This document shows positions 7,226-13,008 of a stretch of DNA of 13,008 nt, in pieces (within the stretch, counting starts at the first letter, position 1; each line of letters starts with the position of its first letter). Source of the stretch: CAZOWW01 sp964583765 (GTDB lineage Bacteria; Actinomycetota; Actinomycetes; Actinomycetales; Kineosporiaceae); the NCBI GenBank assembly GCA_964583765.1, contig CAZOWW010000148.1, positions 1-13,008 of the forward strand. The letters are read 5' to 3'. The position numbers and the translations under genes were made by a program. The notes below the pieces were generated by a model. The model was not told the DNA's origin and did not search any database. It was given only the letters and a program-made list of their open reading frames with translations.

Positions 7226-7935
7226 CCCGGGCGGTGGTCGAGCGAGTGGTCCATGCCAGCGCCGACCCGGACTACGCCACGGATCTGGTCTGCACCGAGA
7301 TCGCCCTGCGCGGTGGGCAGCAGGCGTTGCTGGACGGTGCCCCGATCATCACCGACGTCCGCATGGTGGCCTCGGGCATCACCGCTCGCCACGCCGTCGG
7401 CGAGGTGATCTGCCTGATCGACGATCCCCGCACCGCGCGGTTGGCTGCCGAGGAGGGGATCACCCGGGCAGCGGCCGGCGTTCGCCTGACCCATGAGGAG
7501 GTTGGGGACGGCGCAATCTGGGTGATCGGGAACGCCCCGACGGCGGTGCTGGAGATCCTGGCGATCGGGGTCCGGCCGGCCTTGGTGATCGGACTGCCTG
7601 TGGGCTTCATCGCGGCCGCCGAGTCCAAGGCACAGCTTCTGCGCTCCGGATTGCCCTCTGTGACGAACCGTTCTGCCAAGGGCGGGTCGTCGTTGGCAGC
7701 GGCTGCCCTAAACGCCTTGCTCTATGCCGACCTGCGGTCCCCCGAACCGGCCCATCGAGGACCTGATCCGGCTCACTCCTCGCAGGAACAAGGGCACTCC
7801 GTTCCCCGACCGGTTCACTCTCGACCTGAGCCGACCTCCTCCGTCCCGGAGGTAGGGCACCCCGTTCCGGAGGTAGGGCACTCCGTTCCCGAAGTAGGGC
7901 ACCCCGGATCCGTGCGACAGGAAGACGAGCGATGA
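7093..7935 (+). CDS. cobH: Precorrin-8X / cobalt-precorrin-8 methylmutase with histidine-rich repeat tail
   Basis: Residues about 18-220 match CobH/CbiC, which moves the C11 methyl group to C12 to form hydrogenobyrinate or cobyrinate. Visible landmarks are DIEARSYRVLRA, RAVVERVVHASADPDYATDL, the GAPIITDVRMVASGI segment, IWVIGNAPTAVLEIL and VIGLPVGFIAAAESK. In CobH the active-site histidine lies in the RVVHAS motif, present here. The TTG at 7093 is a nominal start inside the preceding cobJ frame; no convincing ATG or GTG with a ribosome site is visible, so the true start is uncertain. After ALLYADLRSPEP the protein gains an unusual tail of about 60 residues, rich in Pro and His, ending in three seven-residue repeats. 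The stop overlaps the cbiX start as ATGA, indicating translational coupling. Confidence 0.9.
   Translation: MRGPSRSGGGVLARRGVSDIEARSYRVLRAAIRERLGDIELPPLTRAVVERVVHASADPDYATDLVCTEIALRGGQQALLDGAPIITDVRMVASGITARHAVGEVICLIDDPRTARLAAEEGITRAAAGVRLTHEEVGDGAIWVIGNAPTAVLEILAIGVRPALVIGLPVGFIAAAESKAQLLRSGLPSVTNRSAKGGSSLAAAALNALLYADLRSPEPAHRGPDPAHSSQEQGHSVPRPVHSRPEPTSSVPEVGHPVPEVGHSVPEVGHPGSVRQEDER
7841..7903 (+). repeat. Three tandem 21-bp units in the cobH 3' end
   Basis: Units at 7841-7861, 7862-7882 and 7883-7903 follow the pattern CCGTTCCGGAGGTAGGGCAC plus one base, with few mismatches. They encode the heptad SVPEVGHP/PVPEVGHS, placing one histidine every seven residues. Upstream sequence near 7790-7805 shows a decayed piece of the same unit. 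Confidence 0.92.
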
Positions 7936-9395
7936 ACGACCTGTTCCCCGGCTCCGCCCGCGCCGACGCGGAGCAGGATCCACGTGTCGACGCCGAAGGA
8001 GGTGTCCGTGCGGTCCGGCCTCCGTTGCTCCTCGTCGGTCATGGCAGTCGCACGGCTGCCGGTACCCGGCAGTTCCTGGCCTTGACCGAGCGGGTGATCG
8101 CCCGGGCGCCCCGGCCGGGGGTGCCGGTGATCGGCGCCTTCATGGAATTGGCCCACCCGGACATCGCCGAGGCCGTGCAGGCGTTGTGTGCGGACCTGCC
8201 CAACAGCACTGACAGCACCGGCGCGGCCAACGACACGGGCAGTACCAGGAGCACCGGCGACGCCGGTTGCACCGGTCACACGGGTCACGATGGTCACGCC
8301 GGTGGCACGGGTGTCACCGTTCGCACCGGTCGTGGGGAGGGCTCCCGCGCGATCGTGGCAGTACCGCTGATGCTCGCTGCGGGGACGCACGTCAAGCACG
8401 ACATTCCCGCGCTCCTCGCCGTCGAGCAGGAGCACGAGCCGGTGCTGGACTGGTGGTACGCCCGTCCCCTCGGACCCGACCCGGTCCTGCTGGATCTGCT
8501 GGCCGCGCGGATCCAGGCCGTGCTGCAGGACGATTCCCCCGCGGACACCCACGTCGTCCTGGTCGGTCGGGGTGCGGACGATGCCCACGCGAATGCCACG
8601 GTCGCCGCGGTGGCCCGGCTGCTCTGGGAAGCCCGCGGCTACGCCGGTGTCGAGATCGCCTTCGAGGCCGCCACCCGGCCGACGGTGCCCGAAGCCCTGG
8701 AGCGGACTGCACGGGTGGGGGCCCGTCGCATCGTGGTCGCGCCGTATCTGCTCTTCCCGGGGGTGGTCGAGTCGAACGTCTCCGCGCACGTCCGGGCATT
8801 CCGGACGGCACGTCCCGAGCTCGACCTCCGCCTCGCCGGCGTGATAGGGGACTGCGACGAGCTCGCCGACCTCGTGCTGGAGCGGTATCGCGAGGCTCTG
8901 CTCGACGCTCCCCCGGCGATCGACCGTGCCCGCGGTTCGTCGGCCACGCGCGCGGCGGCGAGCCCGTCCGTTCGACCCGGCGGGCGCGCACGAACGGGCA
9001 GCGTCACCCTCGTCGGCGCGGGGCCGGGGGCGTCAGATCTGATCACGCTGCGGGGTGCTCGTGCCCTGGCCTCGGCGGACGTGGTGGTGAGCGACCGGCT
9101 CGTGGCCCTCGAGTTGCTGGCACGGCTGCGGCCTGAGGTCGAGGTCGTCGATGTCGGCAAGACGCCCCGACGCCCTTCGATCAGCCAGGAGCAGATCAAC
9201 ACGCTGCTCGTGGTGACGGCCGCGGTACGCCCGCCCGCGACCATCGTGATCGGTGCCGTCGCCGGACTCCTGCCGTCACCGCCTGTTCCGCCGTCCCCGC
9301 GGGCCATGCCATCGGTGGCGGATGCCTCGGCCGTGCCCGGGCCGGCTGTCCCGCCCGTGTCGGCGGACTCGGCCTTCGAGGATCCGGCTGGGTAG
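7932..9395 (+). CDS. cbiX: Sirohydrochlorin cobaltochelatase CbiX fused to a core-deleted CobA/SUMT domain
   Basis: The 487-residue protein begins with an ATG overlapping the cobH stop. Residues about 28-310 are a two-lobed CbiX: LLLVGHGSR carries the catalytic-type histidine, then FMELAHPDIAEAV, VPLMLAAGTHVKHDIPALL, VVLVGRGADDAHANATVAAV and RIVVAPYLLFPGVV. CbiX inserts Co2+ into sirohydrochlorin, the early-insertion step. A low-complexity block of x-T-G triplets splits the first lobe (residues 91-135). From residue 356 a uroporphyrinogen-III C-methyltransferase (CobA) domain starts well, with VTLVGAGPGASDLITLRGAR and DVGKTPRRPSISQEQINTLL. It then jumps near 9207-9215 to the domain's last residues, RPPATIVIG. 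The roughly 150-170 residue core, with the LKGGDP motif and substrate site, is missing in frame. The CobA part is therefore inactive as written. A Pro/Ala-rich tail ends the protein. Confidence 0.88.
   Translation: MNDLFPGSARADAEQDPRVDAEGGVRAVRPPLLLVGHGSRTAAGTRQFLALTERVIARAPRPGVPVIGAFMELAHPDIAEAVQALCADLPNSTDSTGAANDTGSTRSTGDAGCTGHTGHDGHAGGTGVTVRTGRGEGSRAIVAVPLMLAAGTHVKHDIPALLAVEQEHEPVLDWWYARPLGPDPVLLDLLAARIQAVLQDDSPADTHVVLVGRGADDAHANATVAAVARLLWEARGYAGVEIAFEAATRPTVPEALERTARVGARRIVVAPYLLFPGVVESNVSAHVRAFRTARPELDLRLAGVIGDCDELADLVLERYREALLDAPPAIDRARGSSATRAAASPSVRPGGRARTGSVTLVGAGPGASDLITLRGARALASADVVVSDRLVALELLARLRPEVEVVDVGKTPRRPSISQEQINTLLVVTAAVRPPATIVIGAVAGLLPSPPVPPSPRAMPSVADASAVPGPAVPPVSADSAFEDPAG
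8202..8334 (+). repeat. 9-bp-periodic Thr-Gly repeat block inserted in CbiX
   Basis: The block encodes about 14 successive triplets of the form x-T-G or close to it (STG, DTG, STG, CTG, HTG, HDG, HAG, GTG, RTG). This gives a glycine nearly every third residue, resembling bacterial collagen-like G-x-T tracts, with three histidines and one cysteine in its middle. It sits between the helix ending ADLP and the strand SRAIVAVPL, so it is probably a surface loop. Confidence 0.85.
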
Positions 9396-9424
9396 TCCCG
9401 GTGGGTGAGAAGTGAGACCCGCGG

Positions 9425-9456
9425 CGGTGCACGCGAACAGAGAGCGGTGCACGCGA
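9425..9456. repeat. 12-bp direct repeat upstream of cbiM
   Basis: CGGTGCACGCGA occurs at 9425-9436 and again at 9445-9456, exactly 20 bases apart (about two helical turns), ending 19 bases before the cbiM start. Each copy contains the palindrome GTGCAC. It could be an operator or simply a duplicated scrap. The gap 9396-9475 has no room for a full cobalamin riboswitch and none is seen. Confidence 0.5.
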
Positions 9457-9475
9457 GGGAGAGAGTAGGAATCGG

Positions 9476-10189
9476 ATGCACATCGCTGAGGGGTATCTCC
9501 CGCCGGTCCACGCGATCGCGTGGACCCTGGCGGCGGCTCCGTTCGTGGTGCACGGTGCGCGTGAGCTCACCCGTGCCGCTGGGCAGAACCCCCGGAACAA
9601 GCTCCTGCTGTCCGCCTCGGGCGCCTTCACCTTCGTCCTGTCCGCGATCAAGCTCCCGTCGCTCACCGGCTCGTGTTCCCATCCCACGGGGACCGGGTTG
9701 GGCGTGGTGCTGTTCCGGCCGCCGGTGACGGCGGTGATGGGCTGCATCGTGCTCCTGTTCCAGGCGCTGATACTGGCGCACGGCGGCCTCACCACACTCG
9801 GTGCGAACACGTTCTCCATGGCGATCGCCGGTCCCTGGGCCGGCTACGGGGTGTTCCTCGCGCTGCGCCGACTACGGGTGTCGTTCGAGGTGCAGGTCTT
9901 CGCCGCCTTCGTCCTGTCGGACTGGGCCACGTACGTGACCACGGCGTTCCAGCTCGCCTGGGCACATCCGGACGTCAACGGTGGTCTCTCCGCCTCCCTC
10001 GTGCGTTTCCTCGGCGTCTTCGTCGTTACGCAGATCCCTCTGGCCATTGCCGAGGGGCTGTTGGGGGTTCTCATGTTCCGAGTGCTCGGGCGGATCGCCC
10101 CGGAGGAGCTGCGGGGGCTCGGTCTGGGCGCCGCGATTACCACCGATCCGAGGACAGCCGAGACCGTCTCGCCGGAGGGTGCACAGTGA
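9476..10189 (+). CDS. cbiM: Cobalt ECF transporter substrate-binding subunit CbiM
   Basis: The 237-residue membrane protein starts MHIAEGYLPP, the hallmark N-terminus whose Met-His backbone and side chain bind Co2+ in the CbiM/NikM family. Other signatures are LPSLTGSCSHPTGTGLG, LLFQALILAHGGLTTLGAN and FSMAIAGPWAGYGVF. Several hydrophobic segments fit the usual six to seven transmembrane helices. Length and motifs are normal and there is no lesion. It recognises cobalt and hands it to the CbiQ/CbiO energising module, with CbiN as the small partner. Its stop overlaps the cbiN start (GTGA), so the two are translationally coupled. An AGGA lies eight bases upstream of the start. Because cbiN, cbiQ and cbiO are damaged or missing here, CbiM is an orphan unless it borrows another ECF module. 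Confidence 0.95.
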   Translation: MHIAEGYLPPVHAIAWTLAAAPFVVHGARELTRAAGQNPRNKLLLSASGAFTFVLSAIKLPSLTGSCSHPTGTGLGVVLFRPPVTAVMGCIVLLFQALILAHGGLTTLGANTFSMAIAGPWAGYGVFLALRRLRVSFEVQVFAAFVLSDWATYVTTAFQLAWAHPDVNGGLSASLVRFLGVFVVTQIPLAIAEGLLGVLMFRVLGRIAPEELRGLGLGAAITTDPRTAETVSPEGAQ

Positions 10190-10404
10190 TACGCCGTCCC
10201 ACCAGGTCCACGGTGGCGATCCTCGTGATGATGGCCGCCCTGTTCGTGGGACCGCTGGTGGTCCGCCGGAGCTCCACCTTCGAGGGGTCGGACAGCCAGG
10301 GGGCCGACACCGTCCACCAGTTCGATCCGCACTACAAGGTCTGGGCCACACCGGTGCTGGAGCCCCGGTCCCACGAGGTCGAGTCGGGCCTGTTCGCGGT
10401 GTAG
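10186..10404 (+). pseudogene. cbiN: cbiN, cobalt transport accessory protein, truncated by in-frame TAG
   Basis: A GTG at 10186, overlapping the cbiM stop, begins a 72-residue frame. It has one N-terminal transmembrane helix (STVAILVMMAALFVGPLVV), then the CbiN loop signature STFEGSDSQGADTVHQFDPH and the motif EPRSHEVESGLFAV. In normal CbiN the next residue is a conserved glutamine (LFALQA), followed by the second helix. Here that codon is TAG (10402-10404), one transition from CAG. Reading on in the same frame gives CGIGGLVLGIAIGRLWPRRR, clearly the lost second helix, and continues open to 10551. The protein as written has one helix instead of two. CbiN normally contacts CbiM and is needed for cobalt uptake, so function is probably lost unless the stop is read through. 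Confidence 0.88.
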
Positions 10405-10520
10405 TGCGGGATCGGTGGGCTCGTGCTCGGCATCGCGATCGGTCGCCTCTGGCCCCGGCGACGCCCCGCGGGGACTGCGGTCCTCGGGGCAGCTGGCCGC
10501 CGTCGTCCTGGCTCGGGCGT

Positions 10521-11294
10521 GGGACCGTGGACTACTCGCGCAAGGGGCTGACGCGCCACCGCCAGCAGGTGCAACTGGTTCTGCAGGACCCCGACGACCA
10601 ACTCTTCTCCGCGTCCGTGCGCGCCGATGTCTCCTTCGGCCCGGTCAATCTCGATCTGCCGGATGCCCAGGTGCGCGAGCGGGTCGAGGAGGCGCTCGCC
10701 CTGTTGGCGGTCGAGCATCTCGCCCCTGGGCCGACCCACCAGCTGTCCCACGGCGAGCGCAAGCGCGTGGCCATGGCCGGCGCCTACGCCATGCATCCGC
10801 GTCTGCTGGTGCTCGACGAGCCCACCGCCGGGCTGGATCCCGAGGCCGTTCGGGAGTCCCTGGCCGCCCTGAACCGCCTGCACGCGGCCGGGACCACGCT
10901 CGTGATGGCCACCCACGGCGTCGACCTTGCCCTGGCCTGGGCCGATGTCCTGGCCATCGTGCACGAAGGTGTCCTCGTGGCCGGCGACCCCACCACCCTG
11001 CTCGATGACACCGGACTCCTGGCCCGGGCACGGCTGCGCCGCCCGTGGGTGCTGAGCGTGCTGGAGACCTTGCGCCGTCGTGGGGCGGTCGCTGTCCCGG
11101 CCACGGCTCGCGACGAGAAATCCCTGCTCGCCCTGCTGGACCCGGCCACCGGCTCGGTGCCCGGAAGCCCGTGTGTCGACCTGCACCCCACGTCCGTGAG
11201 GGTGTGGCCAGGCGGTGCACGTGGGGAGGTGTCGATCACGGATGGGCACCCTCGACGAGGCAGTGGGCCGGGAGACGAGGCGCGGAGAGGGTGA
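10521..11294 (+). pseudogene. cbiO: cbiO, cobalt ECF transporter ATPase lacking its N-terminus and Walker A
   Basis: Homology begins abruptly at GTVDYSRKGLTRHRQQ, which in complete CbiO lies about 60-70 residues in, after the Walker A GPNGAGKST. That nucleotide-binding loop is absent. What remains is otherwise recognisable: Q-loop LVLQDPDDQLFSASV, DVSFGPVNL, the signature LSHGERKRVAMAGA, Walker B LLVLDEPTAGLDP and the switch histidine in MATHGVDLA (usually THD). A GTG at 10527 could start translation, but the product could not bind ATP normally. The C-terminus extends beyond the usual end with Pro/Gly/Arg-rich residues. The space between cbiN and this remnant is too short for cbiQ, which is missing, so a single deletion probably took the cbiN end, all of cbiQ and the head of cbiO. 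Confidence 0.88.
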
Positions 11295-11402
11295 GGTGGC
11301 CGCGGTCCTGAAGTGTCCGCCTGGAGCGTCCTGCCCCGACGTGGTACAAGGAACGCAACGGATGGCGGAGAGCACTGGCAGTAGCGGGACGGGAGGGGAC
11401 GC

Positions 11403-11828
11403 ATGCCGAGGAACAGATTCGCTGCGTTTCGCACCGTCGATGATGCCGCCGGTGTCGCTGCGGCTCTGCTGGCCGAGGGAAGACCCCTGACACAGGTGTG
11501 GCGGTTCGCCGTCCTGCAGTTGCTCGACGACTACTCCAGTGTTCTCCGCCATGAGGGGATTGCCGCTGCCGCGCAGATGTGGGCAGACGCTCCGGCCGGC
11601 GTAGGAGACCTGCGTGTGGATGCTGCGTTCGCGGCAATGGCCGAGCACCTCGCGCGCCGCGACGGGTGGGCGGTTCCGAGGTGGGCCCGCGACCCCGAGC
11701 GGGAGGCGATGCCGTGGTGGTTCGTCACGGAGTTCAAGGGGCTGCATCCCCGAGCCCTGGTGGAATCGCCGAGCTCGTTCCGACGTCGGGGTGTCTTCAT
11801 CACCGGTGACGCTCTGGAGCGGGTGTGA
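11403..11828 (+). CDS. Antitoxin-like partner of nucleotidyltransferase (C-terminal domain type, no HTH)
   Basis: The 141-residue soluble protein starts at an ATG with a good ribosome site (GGGAGGGG, 11391-11398). Its C-terminal half (VDAAFAAMAEHLARRDGWAV, PRWARDPER, then HPRALVESPSSFRRRGVFIT) resembles, from memory, the region found after an XRE-type helix-turn-helix in actinobacterial regulators encoded just before DUF6036 nucleotidyltransferases. No helix-turn-helix is visible here, and the upstream frame is closed by a TAG near 11379, so this is a short version. The stop overlaps the start of the next gene by four bases, so the two are surely co-translated. I infer an antitoxin or cofactor role from that pairing; the sequence itself shows no catalytic motif. 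Its base composition is similar to that of the neighbours. Confidence 0.75.
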   Translation: MPRNRFAAFRTVDDAAGVAAALLAEGRPLTQVWRFAVLQLLDDYSSVLRHEGIAAAAQMWADAPAGVGDLRVDAAFAAMAEHLARRDGWAVPRWARDPEREAMPWWFVTEFKGLHPRALVESPSSFRRRGVFITGDALERV

Positions 11829-12361
11829 GCGGACAACTCGATCGCGAGGACATCCGCGGTCTCCTGGACGAGCTGAGCGCCGAACTGGCCGCCCGCGGGG
11901 CGCGCGCGGACCTGTTCCTTGTCGGCGGTGCGGCATTGGCGGTGGCCTATGACCAGTCACGTTCAACCCGTGACCTGGACGCGGTGTTCCTGCCCACCGA
12001 CGTGGTACGGGTCGCGGCAGCGACGGTCGCCGATCGGCGAGGGTTGGCAGTCGATTGGCTCAACGACGCCGTGAAGGGGTTCCTGCCAGGGCCGGACCCA
12101 GACGCGCAGCGCTTCTACGCCAGCGAGTCCTTGACCGTGGACGTCGCCTCTCCCCGGTACCTGCTGGCAATGAAGCTGTTCTCCTCCCGGGTGGAGAGCG
12201 ACGCCGAGGACATCTTGTTCTTGTACCGGCAGCTCGGATTCACCACCGTGAACGAAGGCCTCGAGCTGGTCGAGAGCGCATACCGCGGACGGGCGATCAG
12301 CCCGAAGGTTCGGTTCCTGCTCACCGAGATCGTCGAGGAACTGGGCCGACAGGACGTATGA
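11825..12361 (+). CDS. DUF6036-type nucleotidyltransferase, probable toxin of a toxin-antitoxin pair
   Basis: The 178-residue protein has a minimal nucleotidyltransferase fold signature: FLVGGAALAVAY (GG at 34-35), followed by SRSTRDLDAVF with the likely metal-binding D50 and D52. A later SPRYLLAMKLFSSRVESDAE segment matches the helical part typical of AbiEii/DUF6036 relatives, where the Lys and the R-x-x-D-x-x-D pattern help the active site. Known relatives act as toxins or abortive-infection enzymes that modify tRNA or proteins with nucleotides. The target here is unknown. It starts with a GTG that overlaps the stop of the upstream gene (GTGA). No further gene of the unit follows; a hairpin sits directly after the stop. 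It lies just beyond the broken cobalt transport genes, a common place for small accessory modules. Confidence 0.82.
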   Translation: MSGQLDREDIRGLLDELSAELAARGARADLFLVGGAALAVAYDQSRSTRDLDAVFLPTDVVRVAAATVADRRGLAVDWLNDAVKGFLPGPDPDAQRFYASESLTVDVASPRYLLAMKLFSSRVESDAEDILFLYRQLGFTTVNEGLELVESAYRGRAISPKVRFLLTEIVEELGRQDV

Positions 12362-12377
12362 GATCGGCCCACCGATC
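12362..12377 (+). terminator. Hairpin directly after the nucleotidyltransferase stop
   Basis: GATCGG (12362-12367), loop CCCA, CCGATC (12372-12377) form a perfect 6-bp stem one base after the stop codon. There is no U tract, so intrinsic termination is plausible but not shown. Confidence 0.4.
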
Positions 12378-12672
12378 CGCACAGCTCACGCCGAGTCCTG
12401 TTCCGCAGCGCGGCATGCCTGGACGGCAAGGGCCCATGCGGCGAAGATCGCGATCGTATGGATCGAGCACGGATGGGGCAATACACCCGGTCGAGGAGAC
12501 GCACAAGGGAGTGCGTATCCCCATGTGCAAGGGCTTTGGCTCCCAAGCGATCGCCGCAGACGACCGTCTGGGGTGAAGAGACCTCGGGGCAGGCATCGTC
12601 ATGCTCGCGTTGATCCGGTGACGCGAACTGCCGCTGGTCCTCGCCGTGGCCGGGGCGGAGGCTGTCCGGAGC
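12378..12672. other. Intergenic spacer with no recognisable gene
   Basis: Between the nucleotidyltransferase unit and the convergent GGDEF gene I see no protein family, tRNA or repeat array. It is somewhat less GC-rich than its surroundings and contains a short palindrome GATCGCGATC near 12446-12455. Small open frames on both strands have no family resemblance. Confidence 0.6.
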
Positions 12673-13008
12673 TCAGCTCGACTCGACCCGGTCGCGGCCC
12701 CGTTCCTTGGCCAGGTAGAGCGCGCGGTCGGCCCGGGACAGGAGTTCCGTCAGGGTGTCCCCGTCGAGGCGCAGGAAGGACACACCCACGCTGACCGAGA
12801 CCTTCAGCGGCCCGGAGCGAGTTATCACGGGGTGCTCGCAGATCGTGCGACGAAGTCGTTCCGGGGCCTCATGTCCCGGCGAGGCGCCGGGCAGTACCAC
12901 GGCGAACTCCTCACCGCCGTAGCGGCCGAGGACGTCCTCGGCGCGGACGGTCGCCGCGAGCCGGGAGGCAACGGCGTGGATCACGTCGTCGCCCGTGAGA
13001 TGGCCGTA
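12673..13008 (-). CDS. GGDEF diguanylate cyclase, N-terminal part outside window
   Basis: The minus strand is open from the window edge to a stop at 12673, giving 111 residues of the C-terminal GGDEF domain. It opens with YGHLTGDDVIHAVASRL, the usual end of the substrate-binding segment. The active site is GRYGGEEFAVVLP. RAED precedes it by five residues, matching the RxxD inhibitory I-site that binds cyclic di-GMP. The domain closes with VSVSVGVSF and ADRALYLAKERGRDRV. Such enzymes make cyclic di-GMP from two GTP. All key residues seen here are present, so an active and product-inhibited cyclase is likely. The sensory part lies beyond the window, so the signal is unknown. It converges on the toxin-like unit. 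Confidence 0.95.
   Translation of the reverse strand, partial: YGHLTGDDVIHAVASRLAATVRAEDVLGRYGGEEFAVVLPGASPGHEAPERLRRTICEHPVITRSGPLKVSVSVGVSFLRLDGDTLTELLSRADRALYLAKERGRDRVESS

Noticed and set aside
9396..9475. Cobalamin riboswitch before cbiM
   Set aside because: The gap is only 80 bases and lacks the conserved B12-box core; a full riboswitch needs about 200 bases.
4527..10404. TAG recoded as an amino acid in this organism
   Set aside because: Only two cases are seen, both in genes that lie in an otherwise damaged operon, and cbiD also has frameshifts. Ordinary mutation or sequencing error is simpler. It is kept only as a check under the cbiN finding.

Overview
The window comes from a very GC-rich bacterium, almost certainly an actinomycete (Actinomycetota). 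Third codon positions are nearly all G/C, GTG and TTG starts are common, and every recognisable gene resembles actinobacterial families. I cannot name a genus.

Layout. (1) 1-1397, minus strand: the 5' part of an rsr gene, the bacterial Ro60 orthologue (TROVE plus von Willebrand A domains), cut by the window edge. (2) 1505-1780, minus strand: two tandem structured RNAs just upstream of rsr. Both place a tRNA-like T arm before a hairpin-closed acceptor-like stem and a D arm, which is the permuted layout expected of bacterial Y RNAs. The first (1625-1780) is convincing; the second (1505-1605) is weaker. (3) 1959-3482, minus strand: an intact GH51 alpha-L-arabinofuranosidase. (4) 3633-11294: a cobalamin and cobalt-uptake cluster, with cobK on the minus strand and cbiD, cbiG-cobJ, cobH, cbiX-cobA', cbiM, cbiN, cbiO on the plus strand. 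(5) 11403-12361: a two-gene unit made of a HTH-less antitoxin-like protein and a DUF6036-type nucleotidyltransferase, overlapping by 4 bases. (6) 12673-13008, minus strand: the C-terminal part of a GGDEF diguanylate cyclase.

The cobalamin cluster is of the anaerobic (early cobalt insertion) type: CbiX inserts cobalt, CobJ, CbiG, CbiD and CobK contract and reduce the ring, CobH migrates a methyl group, and CbiMNQO imports cobalt. As written it cannot make the full set of proteins. cbiD has an in-frame TAG, two frameshifts and a lost C-terminus fused to a headless cbiG. The CobA domain behind cbiX has lost its catalytic core. cbiN has a TAG at a normally conserved glutamine. cbiQ is missing, and cbiO begins after its Walker A motif. 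cobK, cobJ, cobH, the CbiX domain and cbiM still look intact. This is either a B12 locus caught in decay or a stretch of poor or collapsed assembly. Three consecutive proteins of the cluster also carry repetitive low-complexity insertions, two of them histidine-rich.

The most striking non-coding signal is the Y RNA pair beside rsr. The most striking coding signal is the pattern of lesions in the cobalamin/cobalt operon.
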